22,716 nucleotides of DNA from assembly GCA_003427395.1 (NCBI GenBank), contig BFEA01001004.1, positions 139,631-162,346 of the forward strand. Direction: 5' to 3'. Under the pieces are notes generated by a model. It made no database searches. It was not told the origin of the DNA and was given only the letters and a program-made list of their open reading frames with translations. The stretch is from Chara braunii (Eukaryota > Streptophyta > Charophyceae > Charales > Characeae). Positions 1-8,791 of the stretch are shown here, one piece after another (positions within the stretch are counted from its first letter, which is position 1; every line of letters begins with the position of its first letter). Position numbers and translations under genes: made by a program.

Positions 1-701
1 GCAGCTGCAGTCTCAAAATAGCGCAGCAGGTAGTCTCCACATAGCGCAGCAAGCGAAGTCCTGAACCAGCGTAACGCTGGATTTCTCCTGGTACCTTCTA
101 TGTCCAGAACTGGGCACTGGCCCAGCTTAAGTAGCACTGGGCCGGACCCAGTGAGTCCACGGCCTTCGTTCTGGACCGTGCAGATCGAATTCCGATCCAC
201 GGTCCAGATCGCAGGCTTCGGACTTGGTTCAGCCCTTGGCCTAAAACGGCCTGCCTGGGTCCCTACCGGACGTCCAGGCCCTGCCCAGACCTGGGCCTGT
301 CCGGTACCTGGTCCGACTCAGGGCCTGTGCGAATGCATTGGGCCTGAACGTCGGTCCAGGTCCAAACAGTCCGAAATCTGTCCGAAAAAAAAAAAAAGGT
401 CCAAACGTTTTTAGAGGCTCAGCCTCTGGGCCTGAATCTGGTCCTGGCCCTAAAACGTGTACCTGGCCACAAAACGGACAACAGTACACATGTTAGAAAA
501 ACAGCAGCAAATAAATAAATAAAAGACTATAAAAATAATCTAAAGCTGGCGTTTTTCTGATGCAGGCCCAAGTAAAAATGCCATAGGGCCTTCAGGTTGC
601 GGTGACGCGACCTGGGGGCCCTATTCCAACCTCGGGTCCCGTGAGGGGCCCGTGTGTAGGCTTTCAGCATGTAACACCTGCCGAGGACCCAGATCCTCGC
701 A
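1..701 (-). mobile_element. 3' LTR (partial) of chromovirus element 1
   Basis: On the minus strand a 19-nt purine tract (702-720) is followed at once by TG at 701-700, which is the expected PPT/3' LTR junction, and the pol reading frame ends only about 20 nt upstream. The sequence leftward is therefore U3 and probably the rest of the LTR. The first 14 nt form a small hairpin (GAGGA/TCCTC). About 100-480 is low-complexity, with many GGCCTG/GTCC-type words, and short A-runs occur at 386-398 and 508-525. The distal LTR end and the 5' LTR are not visible, so the extent is inferred. Confidence 0.6.
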
Positions 702-720
702 TTTCCTCCTCCTTTTCTTC
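702..720 (-). other. Polypurine tract of element 1
   Basis: The + strand reads tttcctcctccttttcttc, an uninterrupted pyrimidine run, so the minus strand is all purine. It sits between the end of the chromodomain frame and a TG dinucleotide, exactly where plus-strand DNA synthesis is primed in an LTR retrotransposon. Confidence 0.8.
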
Positions 721-740
721 GATACTCCTCTGAGAAGTCC

Positions 741-1010
741 TTATGCAACAGGCTGCTTCCCTTTCAGCTTTCTCTCAGAACTTGAGATAATTTGGGGAGC
801 AGTCTTCATGAATTCCTCTCTTGTGAACCACCGGTCTTCTTGAGGATCAATGTGATGTCTGAACCGCACTCGGTATTGCATTTGTGGCTTTGGCGGTCGT
901 CCCCTTCCTGGAGGTTTGAGCACAGGCATCAGCTTGTGCTCGACGATATCGTCAATGTCCACGTGTCCGTCCATGGTTGGGGGCAGCATTGATCTCCTAG
1001 AGGGAAATTG
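741..1010 (-). pseudogene. Chromodomain-like C-terminus of chromovirus Pol
   Basis: An open stretch of 82 residues (989-741) contains a basic GRGRPPKP linker, then QYRVRF, DRWFTREEF and a terminal helix with APQII. This is the order of a retrotransposon chromodomain: beta strands, a W-containing strand, then a C-terminal helix. In chromoviruses this module follows integrase and is thought to steer integration to modified chromatin. It is cut from the preceding integrase tail by a frameshift near 990-1000, because the upstream frame ends in an unrelated reading. The stop at 741-743 lies 20 nt from the PPT, so this is the natural protein end. Confidence 0.75.
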
Positions 1011-2355
1011 ATCTGTGGCAGGAAAGGTGTCAACTTGGATGCATGGAAAACAGGGTAAGTACGCAAGTGTGCAGGAATGCGAATCACATATGATGGTCCA
1101 TCAGGTTTATCTCCTACAATATCCAAGATTTCCCAGGGTATTGCGCCATCAGTTTGCGTGAAATCCCCAACTCTTGGCCTAGTTCAGATGATTTGACCCA
1201 GACTCTATCACCTAGCTGAAAGTTAGAGGGCCGTCTGAGCAATCATAACATCCTGAGATTTTCTAATATGTTCGACGGCCTGCTGCAACATCTGTTCATA
1301 TTTGACAACAAACTCTATGCTGCCAGGCGCTGCAGTAGGTTGTCTTTCTGGTAGTAGAAAGTCAAGTGCAGTTCTGGGCTTCCAACCAAGGTGCAGTTGA
1401 TTGGGAGTCATTTCAGTAGTATTGTGCACAGCGTTGTTATACAGGCTGGTGACGAGAGGTAACTTCTCGTTCCAGTCATCCTGACTTGGCTTAATATAAT
1501 GCCGAAGCAGGTGTTGTACTACCCAGTTCATCTATTCTGCCTGGCCATTAGATTCAGGGATGTTCCCTGACGTCATTTGCAGCTTAGTGCCCATTTGCTC
1601 AGCTGTTGACTGCCACAGTTCGCTGGTAAATCTCACGTCCCTATCACTTACTATAGACGTTGGGAGTCCAAAATTGCGTACCCAGTTATCTAGAAACAAC
1701 TTGATGACATAGTCAGTTTTAGTAGTTTCAGGCATGGCGATAAGTCTTGCATACTTAGAAAAGCGGTCTACTATCACGAAGATGTGCTTTTTCCCAGACT
1801 TGCTGGTCACAAGTGTATCCATGAAGTTCATGGACACACTCTGACCAGGACCTTCAGGAATCTGCGAGGGCTTGATGAGCCCAAGCGGAGCATGAGTCCT
1901 AGGTTTGTCCCTTTGGCAAACCTGGCAGGTTTCAACGTACTTTTTCGCATCTTGCATCATAGTGGGCCGCAAAATTTCTGCACTAGGTTAGCTGAAGTCT
2001 TTTTATAACCAAAATGTCCAGTTGCATCGTGACACTCACCTAAAAATAAACTACGCAAAGACTCACTATCAGGAACACACAGTCTCTTATTCCCTGCCTT
2101 TTCAAGAAACAGCAAGCCATCTACCATCGCAAATTCATTAGAAGTTATCTTATCCTTCTCTTTGAACTTACGGATGATCTCAGACATAATTGCATCTTGC
2201 TGGTAGGCCTCCACCAAAGATCGAGTTAGATCATTAGATATGCCAAATCCAGTCACTAGCGCGCCTAGGTAATCTGCCCAATGTGAAAGTGCGTCGGCTA
2301 CCTTGTTATACTCTCCCTTGATAGGATCAAGTTGATAGTCATACATGTCTATCAC
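1011..2355 (-). pseudogene. Integrase of Ty3/gypsy chromovirus (broken)
   Basis: From right to left: the N-terminal zinc finger has H-X4-H (CHDATGH) and C-X2-C (CQVC) near 1915-2060. The catalytic core follows with DRFSKYARL, IVSDRDVRF and a PESNGQAE segment carrying the catalytic Glu. The C-terminal part includes GDRVWVKSSELG and SYVIRIPAHLRTYPVFHASKL. Breaks visible: a frameshift at about 1957-1975 between zinc finger and core, a TAG stop at 1532-1534, a frameshift near 1223, and a small deletion near 1150. The first catalytic Asp is Asn (codon 1826-1828). The enzyme would insert cDNA into the genome; this copy cannot. Confidence 0.93.
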
Positions 2356-2700
2356 TTGAATCCATCACTTAAGTGCGTCAGAGAGTACTGGTTGTGTTTT
2401 GATCCAGCGCAGTGTCTCATGGTCAGATCTTACATAGAAAAATCTGCCAAGGAGATAGTGTCTCCAATGAACCAGCGCTCGGTAAAGGGCATAGAGCTGA
2501 CGCTCGTAGGTAGACCTGGCTAGTTTTTGAGACGACATTTTTTTGCTCATATACTCAATTGGTCTCAATTTGGGCCCCTCCTTTTGCGCAAGGACCGCGC
2601 CTATGCCATATTGGCTGGCGTCTGTGGTCACAACAAAGGGTTTATCAGGATCAGGAAGTTTGAGAACCTTATAGTGTGTCAGGGCATACTTCAGTTTCCT
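2356..2700 (-). pseudogene. RNase H domain and linker of chromovirus Pol
   Basis: The minus frame 2631-2365 starts with TTDASQYGIGAVLAQ, the first RNase H strand with its catalytic Asp. It continues with YERQLYALYRALVHWRHYL and VRSDHETLRW, retaining the later acidic positions. This domain degrades template RNA during reverse transcription. A TGA at 2365-2367 interrupts the frame; the same frame then resumes with DMYDYQLDPIKGEYNKVADALS, the usual link to the integrase zinc finger. It is continuous in order with RT on its right. Confidence 0.9.
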
Positions 2701-3328
2701 AAAGGCCGCCTCACACTCTTCAGTCCACTCCCAAGGGGTGTCAAGTCGAGTTAGATTTGTTAATGGGGAAGCTATAGTACTATAGTTCTTAACAAACGGA
2801 CATAGTAGTCCGTCATCCCCAAAAACGATCTGACCTCAGTAACAGTCTGAGGTCTGGGCCAGTCACGTATGCTGGCCACCTTAGCATTATCCGGCCTCAA
2901 TCCATCGACCGAGATTTCATGACCCAAGTACAAGATCTTGGTGCAACCGAACTCGCATTTCTTTTAGTTAACCTTGTACCGGTGATGTCTTAGGAGACCT
3001 AGCACTATTTTCAAGTGCTCAGTGTGCTCCTCTACTGTCCTACTAAAGATAAGAATATCGTTGAGGTACACAACGATAAACTTGTCTAAGTAAACATGAA
3101 ATATCCGGTTCATTGTGTGTTGGACCGTACCAGGTGCATTGCATAGGGGCATCACCACAAACTCGTACAAACTGCACCTGGTCTGAAATGCAGTTTTGCG
3201 CTGGTCCTCAGGTCTAATGACAACTTGATGGTATCCGTACTTCAGATTTATTTTGGTGAAGTACCGACATCCCTGCACTCTATCCAAAAGGTCGTCGATG
3301 CGGGGTAAGGGCTCCGCGTTCTTAACGG
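2701..3328 (-). pseudogene. Reverse transcriptase of Ty3/gypsy chromovirus, 5'-truncated
   Basis: The recognisable part begins at NAEPLPRIDDLLDRVQG just inside 3328. It continues through FTKINLKYGYHQV (motif A), the fingers/palm region, VYLNDILIFS (motif C) and YKVN. After a TAA stop at about 2962-2964 the thumb continues as CEFGCTKILYLGHEI and RPDNAKVASIRDWP. Motif A has Asn for the catalytic Asp (codon 3246-3248), and motif C reads YLND rather than YxDD (codon 3060-3062). Everything N-terminal of motif A, plus protease and gag, is missing because foreign sequence begins at 3329. Confidence 0.93.
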
Positions 3329-3330
3329 TG

Positions 3331-3348
3331 TCGGGACCGGTGGGTCCC
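3331..3348. repeat. Terminal hairpin of element 2
   Basis: CGGGACC and GGTCCCG form a 7-bp stem with a short loop, two bases inside the proposed TG end of the insertion. Confidence 0.6.
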
Positions 3349-3873
3349 GAATAACGCCCCGGCTTTGAAAGCCTGTTTATAGCCAAATTGTGCACTGCAG
3401 AGAAATCCGGGGTAAGGAGACAAGAGAGAAAGACAAAGGACTAGGACGGGACCGCCGGAGGGAATGATGTCCTGGGCTGAGTACCGCAGGGAGTAAGAAC
3501 CGGCAACGACAAGCGAGTAAGCAACAGGACATGGGCGCGGAGGGGCATAGAATGAGGCCAAGAGGGCCATTGGAATTCGGCATAACAAAGGCCAATGGGC
3601 CGTCAACTTTGCAAAACGCGGCGCGACAGACGACGAGAGAATAGGGAAGCCGGTAGTTGGACGGCCCGGTGGCCGTGGGACGCTAGAAAATAAGGGCCCA
3701 ACATGAAGGCCGCTTACGACAAATAACGGAAACCGTCGATTGGAGGCTCCGCGGCCAGAGAAACCGGAGCGCGCAAGGTCCAAGAAAAGACAAGGAAAAC
3801 CGACCACCATAGGGCAATAGACGCCAAAAGAACATGGGACACCCTGAGGAAAGGCACCGAGGATCGCCGGCAG

Positions 3874-4107
3874 GACAAAGTGTCGGGGACCACCGGCGGG
3901 ACAAAGTGTCGGGGACCACCGGTGGGGCAAAGTGTCGGGGACCACCGATGGGACAAAGTGTCGGGGGCCGCCGACGGGACAAAGTGTTGGGGACCACCGG
4001 CGGGACAAAATGTCGGGGACCACCGGTGGGACAAAGTGTCGAGGACCACCGGTGGGACAAAGTGTCAAGGACCGTTGGCGGGACAAAGTGTCGGGGACCA
4101 CCGGCGG
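3874..4107. repeat. 26-bp tandem array, nine units
   Basis: Nine head-to-tail 26-bp units each run GACAAAGTGTC, GGGGACCACC, GGNGG with 0-4 changes per unit. Degenerate half-units flank them (about 3862-3873 and 4108-4125), and a remnant lies near 5489-5513. Because 26 is not a multiple of 3, the array is open in several frames on both strands, which creates false ORFs of 80-320 codons. There are no unique spacers, so it is not a CRISPR array. Confidence 0.95.
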
Positions 4108-4188
4108 GACAAGTGGCGGGGGACATGAGAAGGTCTCAAGAGGGATTGAGGAGCAACATGAGGAGAAATAATTAAAACAAGGTGCGTT

Positions 4189-4208
4189 GTCAAGATCTCG
4201 ATCTTGAC
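4189..4208. repeat. Hairpin (GTCAAGAT / ATCTTGAC)
   Basis: Perfect 8-bp stem with a CTCG loop. It recurs in degenerate form at 5614-5634, each time about 16-17 nt before a CCACTAGTG hairpin. Confidence 0.85.
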
Positions 4209-4224
4209 GGCCAAGAATATTAGC

Positions 4225-4248
4225 ACCACTAGTGCAAGCACTAGTGGT
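4225..4248. repeat. Hairpin (ACCACTAGTG / CACTAGTGGT)
   Basis: Perfect 10-bp stem with a CAAG loop. A second copy with a CAAA loop is at 5652-5673. Confidence 0.9.
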
Positions 4249-4311
4249 AGCAAACGGGAAGGCCAAAAAAAAAAAAAAGTAAAGAATCATGAAGTGGGAG
4301 ACAAGGGAGCA

Positions 4312-4329
4312 ATCCGAAAAATCTCGGAT
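4312..4329. repeat. Hairpin (ATCCGA / TCGGAT)
   Basis: 6-bp stem with a 6-nt loop. It occupies the module position that holds AGTCCGA/TCGGACT in the second copy (5738-5757). Confidence 0.6.
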
Positions 4330-4471
4330 CAGCCTCCCTCAAGAAAATGGAATCAAAAGGGACTCTATGTGAAAAATAGGCCTCCGGGAGAAAATCGGAG
4401 TAAGAGGTGCTACTGTGGGAGAAAAATAGAGGTAAAGGGAAACTCCCCCATGGGCATGAAGAAGCCATTAT

Positions 4472-4497
4472 TGCAGTCCGAGATATAACGGACTGCA
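4472..4497. repeat. Hairpin (TGCAGTCCG / CGGACTGCA)
   Basis: Perfect 9-bp stem with loop AGATATAA. The same stem with loop AGAAATAA is at 5194-5219. Degenerate relatives lie at about 4870-4896 and 5032-5058. Confidence 0.9.
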
Positions 4498-4921
4498 CCA
4501 TGAGCATAGGGAGGGCCAAGACTAAGAGGAAGGGCCTAGAAAAGGGCCTTAACGGCCACTTGACACTTGGCATGCTAGAAAAAGAAAGAAAAGAAAAGAA
4601 AAATGTGGGAGAATAAGACAAGAAAAGTGAGAGGGAGTGAGTGAGTTGGTCGTCAGTATGGACTACCACAAGTAGGGACTGGCAGATCCTGACTGTCCAA
4701 GAAAGGAGGAAAAGAGAAAAGGAAAGGAAAGAGAAAATAGCCTTAATGGTAAAAAACAGTCACTTGGGGAGATACATCCGTGACCAGATACATTATGAAA
4801 TATGGCGGTTGCAAACGACCTTGATTTTCTCTTGATTTTGCAGAGAAAATTAAGGAAAATCAAGGCCCCATGCAACCGAAATACAACGGATTACATGGGG
4901 GAGGGAAAATACATGTTTTAG

Positions 4922-4955
4922 GTGCATCTGAAGCCAATATTGAGCTCGGGTGCAC
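4922..4955 (+). repeat. Hairpin, unit 1 of the 162-bp repeat
   Basis: Arms GTGCATCTGA and TCGGGTGCAC give 10 pairs in + strand RNA, two of them U-G. The loop is about 14 nt and contains CCAATATTGAG. Confidence 0.75.
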
Positions 4956-5083
4956 TTGAAAGTTGACCGTTTCGTTTTCCTTCAGTTGTGGGCTGATTGT
5001 GGGGAAATGGGGCTAGGAGACGAACCCCCATTGTCGTCCAAGTTACAACGGACTGCATCGGGAAGGGAAAACACATGTTTTAG

Positions 5084-5117
5084 GTGCATCCGGGACCAAT
5101 ATTGAGCCCGGATGCAC
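5084..5117 (+). repeat. Hairpin, unit 2 of the 162-bp repeat
   Basis: Arms GTGCATCCGGG and CCCGGATGCAC give a perfect 11-bp stem around the same CCAATATTGAG loop core. Confidence 0.85.
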
Positions 5118-5193
5118 TAAAAAATTGAGCGCTTCATTTTCTTTCAATTTGGGCCAAGTTGTGGGGCTATGGGACTAGGAAAATGACCACAGT

Positions 5194-5219
5194 TGCAGTC
5201 CGAGAAATAACGGACTGCA
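5194..5219. repeat. Hairpin (TGCAGTCCG / CGGACTGCA), second copy
   Basis: Perfect 9-bp stem, 8-nt loop AGAAATAA. Confidence 0.9.
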
Positions 5220-5613
5220 TAAGGATGCCTAGGCCAAAGGAAAAATAAGTCATGGCAAACCCAAAAGACTAGAAAATTATAATTTTGGTATGAGGCAAAT
5301 AAAGACGGTAAAAGGCAACCGTGAGATGGGATCTCGTGACCAAGAATAATCGGCACGCTTGGGGCACTTGAGGAAGGGATATTGGAACCAACAAGGACAA
5401 GGAGGCCCAAAAATAAAAATGAGGCTTCGACCGGGATAATGTCGGGGACTAAGTGAGCCCAAACAAAATAGCTGAAAAATGGGACATACGTCGGCGGGAC
5501 TACCGGCGGGACAAGAAAACGAAACTAGTATGGAGGAAAGTGGTGGGGACTTGAGATGTCCCAAGGGAACCATGAGCCAACATAAGAAATGGTCACGCGA
5601 AGCAAACGATGCT

Positions 5614-5634
5614 GTCGAGATCAAGGATCTAGAC
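5614..5634. repeat. Hairpin (GTCGAGATC / GATCTAGAC)
   Basis: Diverged copy of the 4189-4208 hairpin with one mismatched pair. Confidence 0.65.
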
Positions 5635-5651
5635 GGTGAAAAATATCAGCA

Positions 5652-5673
5652 CCACTAGTGCAAACACTAGTGG
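5652..5673. repeat. Hairpin (CCACTAGTG / CACTAGTGG)
   Basis: 9-bp stem with a CAAA loop; second copy of 4225-4248. Confidence 0.9.
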
Positions 5674-5737
5674 GATCAAGTGGGAGAGCCATGAGAGAAA
5701 ATAAAACAAAATAATAGTGTTAGGAGGGCTGCCCAAC

Positions 5738-5757
5738 AGTCCGAGGTATCTCGGACT
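5738..5757. repeat. Hairpin (AGTCCGA / TCGGACT)
   Basis: Perfect 7-bp stem with a GGTATC loop. Confidence 0.8.
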
Positions 5758-6244
5758 AGCCAGGCCTAAAAAACTAAAGCCTCAATGAGCTCAACGTGGG
5801 AAAAAGGTTGTCCAAAGAAAATTGGAGCAAAGGGGGCTCAAAATTGAGACTAACGGAGGAAAAATTGAGCCCCTTATGAGCATGGGGGTGTCATTATTGT
5901 AATCCAAGATATAACGACCAACTGCTGAGTCTGAATCTGGCCATGGATGAGGAAAAATACTCAACAGCTCCTTGACACTTGTCACATTAGAAATAAAATA
6001 AAACAAAAGAAAAATGAGAGAAAATGGAAGGAAAATGAGATAAAATGGGAGAAAAGAGTGGAGGAGAATGTGCCGGCCTACTGGGACCTACAATGTCCCT
6101 ACTGTGACCTTATCCCTCCAAGATTCAAGGAGGGCAATCGGAATGTAGAGATATGACCGTTGGGGCAATATCTCCACAAAATCTTAATTAAAAAGAAAAA
6201 CATAAGAGAAAATGCAAAGGGAAAATAACAGGTTTTCTTTTGGG

Positions 6245-6271
6245 CCATGGATCTGAGATTCGGATCCATGG
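6245..6271. repeat. Hairpin (CCATGGATC / GATCCATGG)
   Basis: Perfect 9-bp stem with a 9-nt loop. It is related to the hairpin at 6485-6509, with the third pair A-T instead of T-A. Confidence 0.85.
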
Positions 6272-6484
6272 AGGAGGGAATATGGCCGTTTTTTATGAGG
6301 CCTACCCAAACGGCCAACTCCGGAATGAGTTGGCAACCCAAAATGGAAAGAAACAAAAGAGATAAAGACAAAACTGTGCATTTGGCCCAAAAACAGGGTC
6401 AGATGAACCAAAATTTGAAAAAGACAGCTTAGGGGCTCAAATTTGAAGCAAGGGCTACTTGGGGGTGACACGGAATATTGTTGG

Positions 6485-6509
6485 CCTTGGATCTCAGCCA
6501 GATCCAAGG
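6485..6509. repeat. Hairpin (CCTTGGATCT / AGATCCAAGG)
   Basis: Perfect 10-bp stem with a 5-nt CAGCC loop. Confidence 0.9.
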
Positions 6510-6688
6510 TTGAAAAAACACCGAGGCATGGGAAAATACCTCGGCCTACCAAAATTGGGGTAGAAACTGAAAAAATCGAGAAAAAGACCCTCTAGGCCTT
6601 TTTCTCTCAAGTGAGGCTGCCCCTTGGGCATTGGGACCCAAGAGGGCATCATTTTGAAAATGAAAAGGAGGCTGAAGGAGACCAAGAG

Positions 6689-6721
6689 GCAATCCGAGTT
6701 GGTACCAACCACTCGGACTGC
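6689..6721. repeat. Hairpin (GCAATCCGAGT / ACTCGGACTGC) with inner palindrome
   Basis: 10 of 11 positions pair on the + strand; the eleventh would be G-U in minus-strand RNA. TTGGTACCAA (6699-6708) is a perfect palindrome inside. Confidence 0.8.
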
Positions 6722-7579
6722 ATGTACTTGACCGAAATAAGGCCCGGTACCTCCGGAAGGGCCTAGTGGTAGGATTTTGCCTTGGGGGTACCTCGGTTCA
6801 TCTCAAGGCACATAGGGTGGCCCATGGGCTGGCCAGAGTGCTGGTTCCAGCCTACATAAGTTGAGGATTCAGTCCGCCATACTCATATGTGCATGAGGTG
6901 TGCCCATGTTGCCCAAGTGAGTCAATAGAAGCATTTCCTTTATTGGAGAGAAGAGAGGGGAACCCCTGTCAGTTTGAGAGCTTAGAGGAGACTGTGGGCT
7001 AGTGGAGGGAGCTCTAGAGGTTAGTGATAGTGAGGCTGGCCTAGGGAGGTGATCCGCCATAGCCCCCAGGCTATGAGGAAGAAGGAGAGGCTAGAGGAAG
7101 TCCCATTAGCCCTCCTAGAGGGGAGGACTCCATAGCCATAGTGGAAGGAGCTTGCAATGGCTGGGAGAGGTTGAAGAAGGAAGGAGGAGAGGGCTTGAGG
7201 AAGGAGAAAGTCATAGCTAAGGTGACACTTGTGCAAAGAAGGAGGAGGCTTCATCAAGATTGGTGCTCCAACTCCAAGAGACTAAGGAGGGGACGAACGG
7301 TGAAAAATAATTGTCCTCACTTAGCGGAGAAAGTGGGCAAGGGGAGGGTTGTTGGTCCCTTGTGCCGCCAAGAAGGAAAAGGAAAAGACACGGGAGCAAT
7401 TGAGAAGAGTCAAGTTCGGAAAAGAGGACTAGACCAAGTTAGTACTTAAAGCAAGGTCAGTTGACTCAACCATTTCCATGACTGCATGACAATGAGAAGA
7501 GGATGGACACATTGAGCAAAGGACGGAGAACAAAGAGAAGCTAAAGAAAAAGAAAGTTATGCATGCAGGAAGGGTTATG

Positions 7580-8791
7580 TGTTGACCCCGATGGGGGATT
7601 GTATCGGTCCTTACCTTTGCGTGGGATTGTGCAGGTGAGTAAGCCTTAGGATGCCTTGAGCGGGACGAGGACGGGGAAGCCGGGCGGCAAAGAAAAGGGG
7701 AAGAGGGGCAAAGGGACTAAGGGGCCCTTCGTGTATAATCGAACCATGAGGGAGACCCTTGTGCATGAGACTTGGAGTGTGAATGAAAGAAAGGAGCGAG
7801 GTTTTTGTTGATCGGAGTGTGAAGTAGTATGTGCATGCGTATGAAGGCCCTGAAATGATTAAGGGGTCTGCTCCAATAACGATTGATGGAATGTATGTGC
7901 ATGCGTATGAAGGCATTGAAATGATTAAGGGGTCTGCTCCAATAACGATGGATGGAATGTATGAGACACGAGGAGTGCACAGAGGCGAGGGGAAAAGACG
8001 GCGTTGCCGCACCCCGATGACGTCGTAGGCTTGTTGTGTTATGAAAATGGTGTGTGGCCTAAGGATGACGTTTAGCCAGCGCACAAAAGAAGAGGAGCTC
8101 TGAAAGAACCCCTGGACTGCCTGCGTATTGGAAGGAGCATTTGCTTGAGAACACAACCAAGAATAAAAAAAATCAGCGTTTGCGGAACGACCAACGAGAC
8201 TGCCACCCGACGCGAGAGCTGAGCTACATCCCCAATGTCAAAGCTCTCTCGCTCAATGGCCCACCCTCATCCATCTCAAAGCACTAGGTGGGGGTGACCC
8301 TGGGATGAACGGCCCGTGTCCTGAGCATGAGCGTGGGCGGGCCGAACCAACTGGGATGCGCAGTGGGGTCAACCAAGGCTCGAAAGTCTACCGAGGTTTG
8401 GCCCTACAAAAATGGTGGAGGTGACGGGCATGAGGTTAAACTGACCCTTGTGATTCCGAAAGAGGCGCCCTACGCATGGTCGTGTACACAACCAAAGAGA
8501 AAGAAATTGGACTTGGGTTTGCTCTTCCCTTTGAGAGAATCAGATTTGAGAGTGGCTGGGCGCATGGCATGGCCAGACCTGAAGGTATAACATGCATGCT
8601 ACACACTTGATCGCCTTGACTCCTTTATAGAGTAGCTTTAGCCCCCCTTCTCCGGTGCTGGTGTTCGCCAGTCCGGAGAAGCCTCGGGCAAGTCGCAAGT
8701 CGACCCTTCCTCTTCGTGTGAAAGAAGGGCTCCGGTTACCTGGCAGGCGGTTCGTGCTTCGGCTTCGGCTGGAGTCCAATGAAAATACCGT
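7580..8791. other. Unassigned intergenic or decayed repeat DNA
   Basis: Purine bias drops near 7580. I recognise no protein, RNA gene or complete element here. A 66-bp tandem duplication at 7829-7960 produces the internally repeated 181-codon minus ORF (8156-7611), which otherwise has no recognisable feature. The right edge is the giant element's LTR end at 8792. Confidence 0.6.
7829..7960. repeat. 66-bp tandem duplication
   Basis: ATGTGCATGCG recurs at 7829 and 7895 and the 66 bp that follow are nearly identical, including GGGGTCTGCTCCAATAACGA. Being 22 codons long, it leaves both strands open. Confidence 0.95.

Larger units (their letters stand above)
4870..5220. repeat. 162-bp tandem duplication with partial third unit
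   Basis: Anchors ACAACGGA (4883, 5045) and ACATGTTTTA (4911, 5073) are both 162 bp apart, and AACGGACT recurs at 5209, again 162 bp on. Each unit carries a GTGCATC hairpin, a TTGTGGG segment and a GGACTGCA-type half-palindrome. Confidence 0.85.
3329..7579. mobile_element. Element 2: purine-rich, hairpin-studded non-coding insertion
   Basis: The chromovirus RT ends abruptly at 3328/3329, where TGTCGGGACC begins, an LTR-like TG terminus followed by a 7-bp hairpin. From about 3400 to 7570 the + strand is conspicuously rich in A and G. Long open frames here arise from tandem repeats and composition, not recognisable proteins. Modules recur in order at about 3874-4590 and 5490-6010 (26-bp-like repeats, hairpin pair, purine run), indicating an old duplication of roughly 1.4 kb. 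I could not find the second terminus, a matching second LTR, a PBS or a target duplication. The right boundary is placed where the composition changes and is uncertain. Confidence 0.45.

Noticed and set aside
100-414. 104-codon + ORF at the left edge
   Set aside because: It lies in low-complexity LTR sequence antisense to the element and has no domain.
3874-4107. CRISPR array
   Set aside because: Repeats abut without unique spacers and the surroundings are plant retroelements.
3322-4290. 322-codon minus ORF and neighbouring ORFs with repeated CPTGGPRHF-like peptides
   Set aside because: They are translations of the 26-bp tandem array and purine-rich flanks; the period is not a multiple of 3 and several frames are equally open.
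4472-4497. MicroRNA precursor
   Set aside because: A 9-bp stem with an 8-nt loop is too short for a plant pre-miRNA.
7611-8156. 181-codon minus ORF
   Set aside because: Its length comes from the 66-bp duplication and composition; no motif, and codon use is unremarkable.
7580-8375. Possible solo LTR with TGTTGACCCC ... GGGGTCAACCA ends
   Set aside because: The inverted ends are short with a one-base indel, and flanks TTATG and AGGCT do not form a target duplication.
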